Assembly: GCA_030636615.1 (NCBI GenBank)
Contig: DAOVWP010000020.1
Coordinates: 1-8,827 of the forward strand
Length of the DNA stretch: 8,827 nucleotides
From: Candidatus Nanohaloarchaea archaeon
GTDB taxonomy: Archaea > EX4484-52 > GLR71
Reading direction: 5' to 3'
The translations under genes and the position numbers were made by a program. This document shows, one piece after another, positions 1-7,138 of the stretch (the first letter of the stretch is position 1; every line of letters starts with the position of its first letter). The notes beneath the pieces were generated by a model. That model did no database searches and was not told where the DNA came from. It saw only the letters and a list, made by a program, of their open reading frames with translations.

Positions 1-1158
1 AGCATTCTCATTCACCCACTCAACACACTTCATCAATTCATATCCCTGCTGCGACCATCTTGGCGGAGTTTCATAAATAGAATCAGCAAAATTTTTGACT
101 GTGCCGTTTACAAAATAAGGAATCATCATAAGATTAATCAATATACCAAACACAATCAAATACCTGAAAATCTTACGCCTGTAAAGAAGATAATTATAAT
201 AACATATAAGAAGCATAAAAGGTATTGCCGGCACAACATATCTCCACTTGAAATTGCCAAACGCAGAAACTCCGATTATACCAAACATGACAAGAACAAA
301 CAAAAGATTCATCCGTAATGCATCTTTGCTTTTCTTTTTCCACAGATTAACAAAAAAAGGTGTATATAAAACACCGGAAAGAATAACAAGAACAACAAGA
401 AGACCTGCAAAATGCATTGGAAATTTCAAAAGCAGGTTATTTCCAATATTTTCTGAGTAACCCCCGGTTATATCTGAGGAAAGCACATAATTCCTAGCAA
501 ACCAGAACAAAGGAAAAGTAAATCCAATAACAAGCGACAGCAGAAATTCTCTGCGCATCTTTAACCGGCCTACAACAAAATAAAGAAGATAAGCTATACC
601 AAGAGATATCCCGACCTGTTTCGACAGACTGGCAATCCCAAAAAGGAGCCCGCTAACATAATACATATTATTTCTCCCACCTCTTGCAAGAAGAAAGAAA
701 TACATTGAACCAAGCATAAAAAAAATAACACAGCTTTCTGAAATGGCAGCAAAAAAAGAATGCAGTACAAGAAGAGGACTGAAATACATCAAAATCCCAA
801 AAATATTGTCCTTAAAAAACTTTTTCTTTTTCCCGATTGATCTTGACATAATATGCAGAATTTTATAATAAAATACAAATGAGCCAAAACCAAGAAGAAG
901 CGTGGCAACCCTGGCAGAATGTATATAATCAAACCCAAGATAACTGACACCTGCTGATATAATTGGTAAGATTGGCATACGCTTAAGATGAGGTTCACCA
1001 TTCAGAGAATATGTTCCGCTCTCGCGTATACTCTTTGAAAGCTCGGAAAAACCAAGAGCATCATCAACAAGAGGATAATTCCAGGTAAGCATAAAAGCAA
1101 AAACAATAGCAATTACACAATAAAGGAAAACTTTATACTCTAAAGAAAACCTCTTCAT
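1..1158 (-). CDS. GT-C-type membrane glycosyltransferase (ArnT/PMT-like), 3' end beyond the left edge
   Basis: The minus strand from ATG at 1158 to base 1 is an unbroken 386-codon frame with no stop in the window, so the gene continues past the left edge. The product starts MKRFSLEYKVFL and has a first membrane span at about residues 9-26. A luminal/extracellular loop follows with the acidic pair VDD (D32, D33), SGTYSLNGEPHLKRMP (EP at 55-56), then many hydrophobic spans. Loop-1 acidic residues plus a downstream EP/R-P stretch are typical of the dolichyl/undecaprenyl-phosphate-sugar dependent GT-C families (PMT, ArnT). FKWRYVVPAIPFMLLI (303-318) resembles the RY-PxxPF segment of these proteins, and RWSQQGYELMKCVEWVNENA (367-386) looks like the start of their soluble C-terminal part. 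The start overlaps the upstream GT4 stop as ATGA, so translation is probably coupled. The inferred role is transfer of a sugar from a lipid-phosphate donor outside the membrane. Donor and acceptor are unknown. Confidence 0.85.
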   Translation of the reverse strand, partial: MKRFSLEYKVFLYCVIAIVFAFMLTWNYPLVDDALGFSELSKSIRESGTYSLNGEPHLKRMPILPIISAGVSYLGFDYIHSARVATLLLGFGSFVFYYKILHIMSRSIGKKKKFFKDNIFGILMYFSPLLVLHSFFAAISESCVIFFMLGSMYFFLLARGGRNNMYYVSGLLFGIASLSKQVGISLGIAYLLYFVVGRLKMRREFLLSLVIGFTFPLFWFARNYVLSSDITGGYSENIGNNLLLKFPMHFAGLLVVLVILSGVLYTPFFVNLWKKKSKDALRMNLLFVLVMFGIIGVSAFGNFKWRYVVPAIPFMLLICYYNYLLYRRKIFRYLIVFGILINLMMIPYFVNGTVKNFADSIYETPPRWSQQGYELMKCVEWVNENA

Positions 1159-2258
1159 CTCCTCACTCTCTCTATTTCCTCAATGCACTTTTCCTCCCAG
1201 TCAAATATAAACAGATCTCTCCTTTTTCTGCACATAGCCTTATAAGCCATATAGTTCTTCCGGCTTGAAAATACATCCAAAATCTTTTCAGCCATTTTAT
1301 CTACATCATAAGGCTCAAAAAGAAGTTTCCTGTTTGAAAGCACTTCCGCTATCCCGTCAACATTAGAACCAATTACAGGGGTTCCAACTCCAAGCGATTC
1401 CAGAACAACATTCGGTGTACCTTCAGATAATGACGGAACAACCAGCAGATCCACAGAACTCATGACATCCACCACATCATCTCTCCATGAAAGAAGTTTC
1501 ACCCTGTCTGTAATCTTCATATTTTTAATCATCTCGGCAAGCTCACTCATAAGCGGCCCGTCGCCTACAATCAGCAGATCATGTTCAATCTTATCACAGA
1601 CCATTGCATAAGCCTCCACAAGATTATCAATACCTTTTCTCTTCTCAATCATACCGGCAAATCCTATATATTTTCCTTTATAGAGTCTCTTCCCTTTTTT
1701 CTGGTACTCTTTCCTTATATCATTTGGAACATAACGAATCTTTCTCCTTATGAAAGGATTCCTTTTCAAAAGTTTCCTTCCCAGACTTTCTGAATTGACA
1801 ATAATCCTGCTGCTCACCTTAAACCCAAAAGTTTCAAGTTTCCGACCTATCCATGCAGAAATCATTCTCCCCTGTATCTCAAAATTTTCAATCGGATCAG
1901 CCCTCATAAAAGTCACAACAGGAACACTAAGCTTCTTTTTAGCAAGCGCGCTTGCAGCACTATAACCTTCCCCGAAAAGCACAATCTTATCAACCCGATA
2001 CATTTTACAATAAAGATAACTCAAAAGATAAAACTGTAAGAACAGTTTCGAAAAAAGATTGCCTGGTAAAAAATCAAGACCATATACTTTGTGAAAATAA
2101 AGATTCTCATGTTTCAGCTCAAACTCATGCGTGCAAAGATAATGCACTTCATATCCCTGTTCAAGCATACCTTTGACAAGCGCAATATACCGCACGTAAA
2201 AACCGCCTTTATCAATCTTATGCATCATCGTAAGGATCTTCATCCTTTTTTCTGCCAT
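1155..2258 (-). CDS. GT4-family glycosyltransferase (GT-B fold)
   Basis: A 367-residue protein of normal length for family GT4. It would transfer a sugar from an activated donor, usually a nucleotide sugar, on the cytoplasmic side. Visible marks, numbered from the chosen start, are the N-terminal strand MKILTMMHK followed by the glycine loop DKGGFYVRY, the C-terminal domain opening GFAGMIEKRKGIDNLVEA (about 200-217), IVGDGPL (230-236) and the donor-site EX7E motif in SEGTPNVVLE (E279, E287) with SLGVGTPVIGSNVDG after it. ATG at 2258 is preferred over in-frame TTG at 2267 because AGAGGT (2269-2274) sits 8-10 bases before the ATG but directly against the TTG. ATG at 2243 (MKILTMM) is another possibility. 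The stop overlaps the next gene's start by 4 bases (ATGA). There is no signal peptide or membrane span. Family call is firm; sugar specificity cannot be read. Confidence 0.93.
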   Translation of the reverse strand: MAEKRMKILTMMHKIDKGGFYVRYIALVKGMLEQGYEVHYLCTHEFELKHENLYFHKVYGLDFLPGNLFSKLFLQFYLLSYLYCKMYRVDKIVLFGEGYSAASALAKKKLSVPVVTFMRADPIENFEIQGRMISAWIGRKLETFGFKVSSRIIVNSESLGRKLLKRNPFIRRKIRYVPNDIRKEYQKKGKRLYKGKYIGFAGMIEKRKGIDNLVEAYAMVCDKIEHDLLIVGDGPLMSELAEMIKNMKITDRVKLLSWRDDVVDVMSSVDLLVVPSLSEGTPNVVLESLGVGTPVIGSNVDGIAEVLSNRKLLFEPYDVDKMAEKILDVFSSRKNYMAYKAMCRKRRDLFIFDWEEKCIEEIERVRR

Positions 2259-2267
2259 ATCAACCAA

Positions 2268-2320
2268 CCTCTAAACCAATCTATTTATTATTATATATAA
2301 ATTTTATTTTTATTTATAAT
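2268..2320 (-). promoter_or_regulatory. Short AT-rich gap with archaeal-type TATA box and Shine-Dalgarno
   Basis: The 53-62 base gap between the two GT4 genes is almost pure A/T on the minus strand. It holds TTTATATATAA at 2301-2291, an archaeal TATA-box consensus match. Roughly 26 bases downstream would put a transcript start near 2270, just ahead of the AGAGGT ribosome binding site (2274-2269) and ATG at 2258. This could be an internal promoter letting the last two genes be transcribed apart from the upstream ones. AT-rich DNA produces such boxes by chance, so confidence is moderate. Confidence 0.4.
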
Positions 2321-3466
2321 CTACTTCACTTTTTGCATGCAGGCAATATTATATCCTTCAACAATCTTATCCACGACCGCGCTCCAGCCACGGGACTCTA
2401 CATCTTTTTTTCCGGCTGCTGCAATCTTCTTATACTTAGTATAATTAACTGCTATATCTTTCATCTTTTTATAAAGATCTACCGTATCTTTTGACTTGCA
2501 TTTCACCCCGCTTTTCCCATCCACAATATAAGGAAGCGAGCTCAGCACAAGCTTTCCTGCCGCCTGCGCTTCAAGCATGGCAAACGGCTGTCCTCTCTCC
2601 CATGACGGCAGCACAAACACATCAGTCTGTCCATACATTGCAGGAACATCAGTCACCCAATCATATAAAACCACATGATCATACAGATCATTCTTTGAGA
2701 TATAATCCTTCATCCACTCAGTATATCTTCCTTTGCCTGCAACAAACAATCGCGCCTTGACCTTGCCATTCTCAATATCCTTTTTCACAAGACGGTTAAA
2801 TGCATCCATCAGATACTTTATACCTTTTATTTCCTCGAGCCTTCCGAGAAATATGAACCGGACTTCCTTCCAATTCCGCCTTATCGAAGAGTTGTAATCA
2901 TCCAGATCAATCGCATTCGTGATAAGCATATTCGCAAACTTGCCATTCTTCTTTGCAAGTATTCTCTTCTCACGCGTGCTTATATGATAGACCATTCCAG
3001 CCCTTTTCACAGAATGATCTTCCCATCTTGTCAGTAGTTGAAGCAGAGGAAAAGGCCACCCTGTCGTAACCCCATGCGGTGTATACACATAAGGAATTCT
3101 AAACGACTTCGAAAGCTTGTCACAGTAATGCGCAGCAATCGCTCCATGCGCATGCAGGACATCAACAGTATTATCCTTAAAATATTTTTTCAGAAAAACA
3201 TACGAATTCCTCAGATATGTTATTGTCCGAAGCGACTGATGATGCATGTAAGATACCCTGAACACCTTCAGCTTCCCGTCAAAAAAATCCTCTTCAACCG
3301 ACTGGTCAGGAAAACGCCGCGTAACTATCACAACTTCATGCCCGCTCTTCACAAGATACTTTGCAAGCTTGTCAACATGAACCTCATATCCTCCGCCTGC
3401 GCACTTATCCCATTTATAACTGCTATTGAACGGATATTCCTTTGAGCCAAGCAAAAGTATCTTCAT
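2321..3466 (-). CDS. GT4-family glycosyltransferase (GT-B fold) with altered EX7E motif
   Basis: A 381-residue, full-length GT4-type enzyme. The N-terminal acceptor domain starts MKILLLGSKEYP, then GGGYEVHVDKLAKYLVKSGHEVVIVT (24-49) and VDVLHAHG (101-108). The donor domain has FLGRLEEIKGIKYLMDAF (206-223), FVAGKGR (241-247) and LPSWERGQPFAMLEAQAAGK (286-305). In this family the last stretch normally reads E-G-x-P-x-x-x-L-E. Here the first Glu position is Arg291 (codon AGA), with a Glu one place earlier (E290), while E299 is kept. The start ATG follows the upstream stop TAG with no gap, and AGGAGG at 3481-3476, inside the last codons of the upstream gene, is its ribosome binding site 9 bases from the ATG, so the pair is probably co-translated. 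It would add a sugar to the same glycan as its neighbours. Whether the altered motif leaves it active is open. Confidence 0.93.
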   Translation of the reverse strand: MKILLLGSKEYPFNSSYKWDKCAGGGYEVHVDKLAKYLVKSGHEVVIVTRRFPDQSVEEDFFDGKLKVFRVSYMHHQSLRTITYLRNSYVFLKKYFKDNTVDVLHAHGAIAAHYCDKLSKSFRIPYVYTPHGVTTGWPFPLLQLLTRWEDHSVKRAGMVYHISTREKRILAKKNGKFANMLITNAIDLDDYNSSIRRNWKEVRFIFLGRLEEIKGIKYLMDAFNRLVKKDIENGKVKARLFVAGKGRYTEWMKDYISKNDLYDHVVLYDWVTDVPAMYGQTDVFVLPSWERGQPFAMLEAQAAGKLVLSSLPYIVDGKSGVKCKSKDTVDLYKKMKDIAVNYTKYKKIAAAGKKDVESRGWSAVVDKIVEGYNIACMQKVK

Positions 3467-4453
3467 CTAAAACTTCCTCCTGATAAATCCAAGGGCAACC
3501 CCAAGCCCTGATGCAACAGTGCGGGCGCTCAGCAGCATTGGTGCAACACAGATCATACTCTTTTCATATTTCATCATCCTTGCGCCTTCAAGAATATTGA
3601 GCAGAATTATCACCAACGCAATTGCAACAGAAAGTGCATAACCTATAATATCGATAAAAGGAGAAACAACAGCTGTTGCAACAAATACAAAAAATAAAGG
3701 TATCTGCACAAGCACATTAAACGGCGTATAAGATTCACCCTTAACCTTCTTGGTATGTTTTCTGTAAAGTCTCACCCTCCAGAACCCTCTCCAAAACTTC
3801 TGTTTCATATATCTCCACACAGAATCAGGATGCCTGTGATATACCCACGCATCTTTAACAAAAATCATCTTATGCCCTTTTGATGCAAGACGATAGGAAA
3901 ACTCAGTATCTTCACCTGAAGCAATGCTAAACTTTTCATCAAACCCTCCTTCTGCCAGAAATACGCTCCTGCGATACCCTGCGCAAAAAGTTCCGATAAA
4001 ATCAATTTTTTTTCTTTTCGCCATTCTCTCATGACGCAGCGCAATCTCATAGCCTACGAACCGCGCTACAACAGACTCATCATTCCATGTCCGATATGTC
4101 CCGCTTACCCCTGCAACAGAACTATCAGAAAATGGTTTCATCATTTTCGAAACCCAATCCATACATGGCTTGCAGTCAGAATCAGTAAAAAGAACAACAT
4201 CACCCTTTGCCTTTTTGACACCTGCATTTCGCACAGCAGCAGGTCCGCGATTCTTGTCAAACACAATAAAACGGAACTTCTTCTTCCCCTTGACAAAATT
4301 CTTCACAATCCCGACAGACTCATCACAGGACCCGTCATCAACAACAATAACTTCATAATCTGTATAATTCTGTCTTGAAAGCACCTCAAGACAATCAACG
4401 ACCCCCGGATACCTGTAAGTAGGAACTATAACAGACGCTTTGAGAACAGACAT
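3467..4453 (-). CDS. GT2-family glycosyltransferase (GT-A fold) with C-terminal membrane spans
   Basis: A 328-residue inverting-type glycosyltransferase. The GT-A domain opens with ASVIVPTYRYPGVVDCLEVL (6-25), then EVIVVDDGS (34-42, nucleotide-sugar binding), NRGPAAVRNAGVKKAKGDVVLFTDSD (68-93, the D91-S-D93 metal-binding DxD motif), CAGYRRSVFLAEGGFDE (157-173) and the catalytic-base region SGEDTEFSYRL (179-189). After WRGFWRVRLYRKH come two or three hydrophobic segments (about 246-266, 268-290 and possibly 301-322), so the catalytic domain is likely held at the inner face of the membrane, as in dolichol/undecaprenol-linked sugar transferases. The start at 4453 has no Shine-Dalgarno. A TATA-like A/T box centred 27 bases upstream suggests a leaderless or nearly leaderless message. 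It heads a tightly packed group: zero gap to the GT4 gene that follows. Substrates cannot be read from sequence. Confidence 0.93.
   Translation of the reverse strand: MSVLKASVIVPTYRYPGVVDCLEVLSRQNYTDYEVIVVDDGSCDESVGIVKNFVKGKKKFRFIVFDKNRGPAAVRNAGVKKAKGDVVLFTDSDCKPCMDWVSKMMKPFSDSSVAGVSGTYRTWNDESVVARFVGYEIALRHERMAKRKKIDFIGTFCAGYRRSVFLAEGGFDEKFSIASGEDTEFSYRLASKGHKMIFVKDAWVYHRHPDSVWRYMKQKFWRGFWRVRLYRKHTKKVKGESYTPFNVLVQIPLFFVFVATAVVSPFIDIIGYALSVAIALVIILLNILEGARMMKYEKSMICVAPMLLSARTVASGLGVALGFIRRKF
3476..3481 (-). promoter_or_regulatory. Ribosome binding site AGGAGG within the upstream gene's last codons
   Basis: AGGAGG on the minus strand encodes the Arg-Arg near the C-terminus (IRRKF, stop) of the GT2-type enzyme and lies 9 bases before the ATG at 3466 of the next gene. 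It fixes that start and implies co-translation of the two glycosyltransferases. Confidence 0.7.
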
Positions 4454-4472
4454 ACATTGAATTTATGAGTTC

Positions 4473-4485
4473 AATTTTTTATTTG
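4473..4485 (-). promoter_or_regulatory. Possible TATA box for the GT2-type gene (leaderless start)
   Basis: On the minus strand CAAATAAAAAATT is centred about 27 bases before ATG 4453, the usual archaeal TATA-to-start-site distance. No Shine-Dalgarno precedes that ATG. The two together fit a leaderless transcript, but the box is a loose match in an AT-rich 58-base gap. Confidence 0.3.
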
Positions 4486-4511
4486 TATCTAACAGAAGGA
4501 TAACAAACACA

Positions 4512-5453
4512 CTATTTCTCAAGATATTTCTTGACATAGGGTGCGCCAAGACCTGCTAAAAAGAAATAACGAAAAGACATCATCATTCCAACAGCAGCCA
4601 TAAGAGCTGCCCCGACATATCCTGAGAACAGCATTATCAGGGCGGCATCCCTTGTACCCATACCACTAATAGTAACAGGTATCATCCCTATAATCATTGC
4701 AATTGGAACAAGAGTAAATACCACTTCAACTGGCACAGTTGAATTGAAAGCAAGGAAAAACACATACATCTGCAAAAGATTCATAAACCACACAGACACA
4801 GACACCAGACAGATCCATATAAAGAACAAAGGCCTCCCACGAAAATAATCTATATATTTGAAAATCCCATTAATCCCTGTACATACGCGACTCTTGTTTA
4901 TTACTGAAGAGATAACTGATTTAAATAATTTAGTTCTCTCCAAAGGAAAAATATAAACAAAAAGTGCGCCGAAAAACACTACACCCATAAACATCATCAC
5001 AATTTTATAGGATTCTATATCTGTTGCTATAAAGAAAAAGCCAATCGCAGAAAATAGCGTAATACTCAACACATCAAGAAGTTTTTCAAGAGCAAAAGCG
5101 CAAAATCCTGACGACCGTGGAAACCTATATTTTCTATTGAGAAAATAATATTTCACCAAATCGCCAAGCTTTGACGGAGTAAATATATTGAAAGAATTGC
5201 CTACAAGAGTCAACTCAAAGGATTCCTTAAAAGAAATATTAAGATCACTCCTTACAAGCAACATATTCCTATATCCAAGAAGTATAAGCTGAGGGAAAAA
5301 TAAAACAAATGCAATGACAAGATACCTGGTATCCATATTCATGAAATGCGCAATAAACTGATCAACATCAATCTTTGAAAATATGACATAAAATATAGTG
5401 ATCATTACAAGTACAGAAAATATTTTCTTCTTATTACATATAGAAGCATTCAT
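4512..5453 (-). CDS. UPF0104 / LPG-synthase-TM ('flippase-like') integral membrane protein
   Basis: A 313-residue polytopic membrane protein with about seven or eight hydrophobic segments (for example 11-25, 43-60, 128-144, 150-169, 208-235, 244-263, 275-301). Its family marks are GNSFNIFTPSKLGDLVKYYFL (85-105), ALEKLLDV (121-128) and the C-terminal GMIPVTISGMGTRDAALIMLF (256-276). These match the pattern of the UPF0104 / lysylphosphatidylglycerol-synthase transmembrane family common in archaeal glycan loci. There is no soluble aminoacyl-transferase domain like that of bacterial MprF, so it is the stand-alone membrane type. Database names suggest lipid flipping or glycolipid transport, but the function of these archaeal members is unproven. 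In this cluster a role in moving or handling a lipid-linked intermediate is the natural inference. The ATG at 5453 is supported by AGGTGAT (5468-5462), a full match to the 16S rRNA 3' end, 8 bases away. Confidence 0.88.
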   Translation of the reverse strand: MNASICNKKKIFSVLVMITIFYVIFSKIDVDQFIAHFMNMDTRYLVIAFVLFFPQLILLGYRNMLLVRSDLNISFKESFELTLVGNSFNIFTPSKLGDLVKYYFLNRKYRFPRSSGFCAFALEKLLDVLSITLFSAIGFFFIATDIESYKIVMMFMGVVFFGALFVYIFPLERTKLFKSVISSVINKSRVCTGINGIFKYIDYFRGRPLFFIWICLVSVSVWFMNLLQMYVFFLAFNSTVPVEVVFTLVPIAMIIGMIPVTISGMGTRDAALIMLFSGYVGAALMAAVGMMMSFRYFFLAGLGAPYVKKYLEK

Positions 5454-5461
5454 AAAATAAT

Positions 5462-5468
5462 ATCACCT
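5462..5468 (-). promoter_or_regulatory. Strong ribosome binding site AGGTGAT for the flippase-like gene
   Basis: AGGTGAT on the minus strand pairs over seven bases with the conserved ATCACCT of the 16S rRNA 3' end and lies 8 bases before the ATG at 5453. This supports that start and implies a 5' leader on this message. Confidence 0.7.
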
Positions 5469-5569
5469 AATTTAAAAACACAGTCTTCATTTAGATATTT
5501 TCAGACATTTTTTGATATGTTTCTTTTGATATATCAATTTTTATATTACATAGTTAAATAGGCAATCTT

Positions 5570-5592
5570 AAAAAAACAGGATAAACAAAAAA
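5570..5592 (-). terminator. Candidate oligo-T terminator after the radical SAM gene
   Basis: Two T tracts on the minus strand (T6 at 5592-5587 and T7 at 5576-5570), separated by GTTTATCCTG, lie 38-60 bases after the stop codon. Archaeal RNA polymerase ends at such U-rich stretches without needing a hairpin, and I see none here. T runs are common in AT-rich gaps, so this is only a candidate. Confidence 0.35.
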
Positions 5593-5629
5593 TCAAAAGG
5601 ATATTACTAAAAGACATTACTTATACCTT

Positions 5630-7081
5630 CTAATCTTCAAGTTTCTTCTTGTTATACCTGAACACTTTCTTAACTCCATAGATATTACGCTTTATCTCAT
5701 CAATAGATGTAAAACTCCGAACAAGTCTTCTCATAATATACTTTGGTCTCAGGTAATACTCTTTCCACATCTTTGAGCTGATCTCACGCAGCTCATCCCT
5801 TGAATAAAGCGGATGCTCAAAGACAAGATCAACATACCCTTCATTAGTGATATACTTGCTCCAGTCAATTTCTTTAGGTATCATCCCGCTTTTTTCCAGC
5901 TCATCCCACAAAGGCGTTCCTGGAAGCGGCTGAAGTATGACAAACTGCGCCATATCAGGTCCGAGCTCTTTTGCAAAATCAATTGTCTGCTTGATACTCT
6001 CATCACTTTCCTGAGGATAACCGATCATAAACGATGCAAATGTCTGGATTCCAACCTTTCTGGTAAGCTTAAAGAATTTTCTCATCACATCAAGTGTAGT
6101 GCCTTTCTTTGTCCAGTCAAGTATTTCCTGATTTCCCGACTCAACGCCGACTTTCATAAGATAACATCCTGACTCTTTCATCAACCGGAGCATCTCCTCA
6201 TCAAGCTTGTCTGCGCGCGCATTGCATATCCACGGCGTATTTATCCCTCTTTTGATAAGTTCCCTGCAGATCGCCTTGACATGATCCCTTTTAATTGTAA
6301 ATGTATCATCAAAAAACTTGTAGGTCTTGAGATCATACTTTTTGATAACCTCTTCAACTTCATCAACAACATCTATCGGGTCTCTATACCTTGCCTTGTT
6401 GCCAAACATAGTCTTTGGCCAGTTGCAATATATACATTTATAAGGACATCCACGTGTCGTTATGAAAAACATGAACGGCTCGCTGAGAAGAGTATCCTTA
6501 TACTTCCCGACAGGCAGCTGATCCAGCATAGGCCTTGGAAGAGACGCCAGATCCTCTATAAGTTCTCTCGGCTCATTCACAATCACATCCTTCCCTAATC
6601 TGAACGCAACCCCTTTGATCTCCTTGAACCCTTTCTTTTTGCTGACAGCTTTTGCGACTTCAACAACAGTAATATCATATTCCCTGATGCATACCCCATC
6701 AGCAACAGACTCTTTAAGTGTTCTTACAGGAAGCGCAGACGCATGAGGTCCGCCAAACACAACCTTGACACCTTTAATACTCTTTTTAATCTTTGCAGCT
6801 ATTTTTGAATCATTCATGATAGATGGTGTAGATGTTTCAAGTATGACCAGCTCCGGTTTAAATTTGACGACATCTTTCACAAAAGAATCAATATCCATCT
6901 CCTCAGCAATCGCATCCACAAGCTTCACATCAAAGCCATTCTTCTTAAGATTTGCAGCAGCATACGCAATATAAATGGGTGGATGCAGCGCGCCTGAAGT
7001 CTTTGCAGACCATCTGACCTGCCTGTTGAATTTATTAAAAAACGGAGGATTTGCAATATATACTTTCATAGAATACACCAT
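5630..7081 (-). CDS. Cobalamin-binding-type radical SAM protein
   Basis: A 483-residue enzyme of the B12-binding-domain plus radical SAM architecture (BchE-like class). The N-terminal Rossmann-like part includes YIANPPFF (8-15), PPIYIAYAAANLKKNGFDVKLVD (34-56) and VVFGGPHASALP (107-118). The usual cobalamin DxHxxG motif is absent at the expected place (D56-A-I-A), which is common in this group. The radical SAM core has the 4Fe-4S motif CPYKCIYC (C212, C216, C219), FFDDTF (256-261), VGVESGN (311-317), GYPQES (354-359) and QPLPGTPLWD (384-393). A basic C-terminal tail follows. It would cleave S-adenosylmethionine for a radical reaction such as methylation, cyclisation or C-C bond formation on a lipid or sugar; the substrate is unknown. 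Its location in a glycan cluster points to modification of a membrane lipid or glycolipid. Start: ATG 7081 has AGGT 4 bases before it; in-frame ATG 7069 (MKVYIANPP) has GGTG 6 bases before it and fits family N-termini equally well. Confidence 0.93.
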   Translation of the reverse strand: MVYSMKVYIANPPFFNKFNRQVRWSAKTSGALHPPIYIAYAAANLKKNGFDVKLVDAIAEEMDIDSFVKDVVKFKPELVILETSTPSIMNDSKIAAKIKKSIKGVKVVFGGPHASALPVRTLKESVADGVCIREYDITVVEVAKAVSKKKGFKEIKGVAFRLGKDVIVNEPRELIEDLASLPRPMLDQLPVGKYKDTLLSEPFMFFITTRGCPYKCIYCNWPKTMFGNKARYRDPIDVVDEVEEVIKKYDLKTYKFFDDTFTIKRDHVKAICRELIKRGINTPWICNARADKLDEEMLRLMKESGCYLMKVGVESGNQEILDWTKKGTTLDVMRKFFKLTRKVGIQTFASFMIGYPQESDESIKQTIDFAKELGPDMAQFVILQPLPGTPLWDELEKSGMIPKEIDWSKYITNEGYVDLVFEHPLYSRDELREISSKMWKEYYLRPKYIMRRLVRSFTSIDEIKRNIYGVKKVFRYNKKKLED

Positions 7082-7123
7082 TACAACCTAAATTTGAACA
7101 ATAACAATAAAAATGTTTTGAGA

Positions 7124-7138
7124 GATCATAAAATGATC
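7124..7138 (-). terminator. Small hairpin across a stop codon, possible weak terminator
   Basis: GATCAT and ATGATC (7124-7129 and 7133-7138) form a perfect 6-bp inverted repeat with a 3-base loop spanning the last codons and TGA stop of the upstream gene. A T5 tract (7113-7109) lies on the minus strand 10 bases further on. The stem is A/T-rich and short and the next gene follows within 44 bases, so read-through is likely. Confidence 0.25.

Larger units (their letters stand above)
5454..5629 (-). promoter_or_regulatory. 176-base intergenic region: oligo-T stretches, then a candidate promoter
   Basis: This is the largest gap in the leftward cluster and contains no gene I can support. Read along the minus strand after the radical SAM stop, it first has T runs of six (5592-5587) and seven (5576-5570), the form of archaeal intrinsic terminators. 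It then has a TATA-like TAATATAAAAATT (5548-5536) and the 12-bp palindrome TTGATATATCAA (5537-5526). The motif TTTTGATAT occurs twice on the plus strand (5510-5518 and 5524-5532), 14 bases apart. The layout suggests that transcription partly ends after the radical SAM gene and restarts for the flippase-like gene. Confidence 0.4.

Noticed and set aside
248..460. Plus-strand 70-codon open frame
   Set aside because: It lies wholly within the unterminated minus-strand GT-C frame, has low-complexity Lys/Arg/Thr content and no supporting start signal.
789..1001. Minus-strand 70-codon hydrophobic open frame
   Set aside because: It is an out-of-frame shadow of the 1158-to-1 membrane protein; its hydrophobicity comes from the T-rich coding strand.
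2259..2267. TTG start (MVD extension) for the second GT4 gene
   Set aside because: AGAGGT directly abuts this TTG, too close for initiation, but is properly spaced for ATG 2258.
3038..3445. Plus-strand 135-codon open frame
   Set aside because: It is antisense to the N-terminal half of a clear GT4 gene. Its Arg/His/Cys-rich composition is that of a shadow frame.
4031..4378. Plus-strand 115-codon open frame
   Set aside because: It is antisense to the GT-A core (DxD and VDDGS codons) and shows no family features.
5454..5629. Possible small RNA gene in the 176-base gap
   Set aside because: No tRNA-like cloverleaf, GC-rich stem or box C/D pair can be made out; the content is T tracts and TATA-like DNA.
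5813..6598. Two plus-strand frames of 119 and 105 codons
   Set aside because: Both are antisense to the conserved radical SAM core, whose motifs make the minus-strand reading certain.
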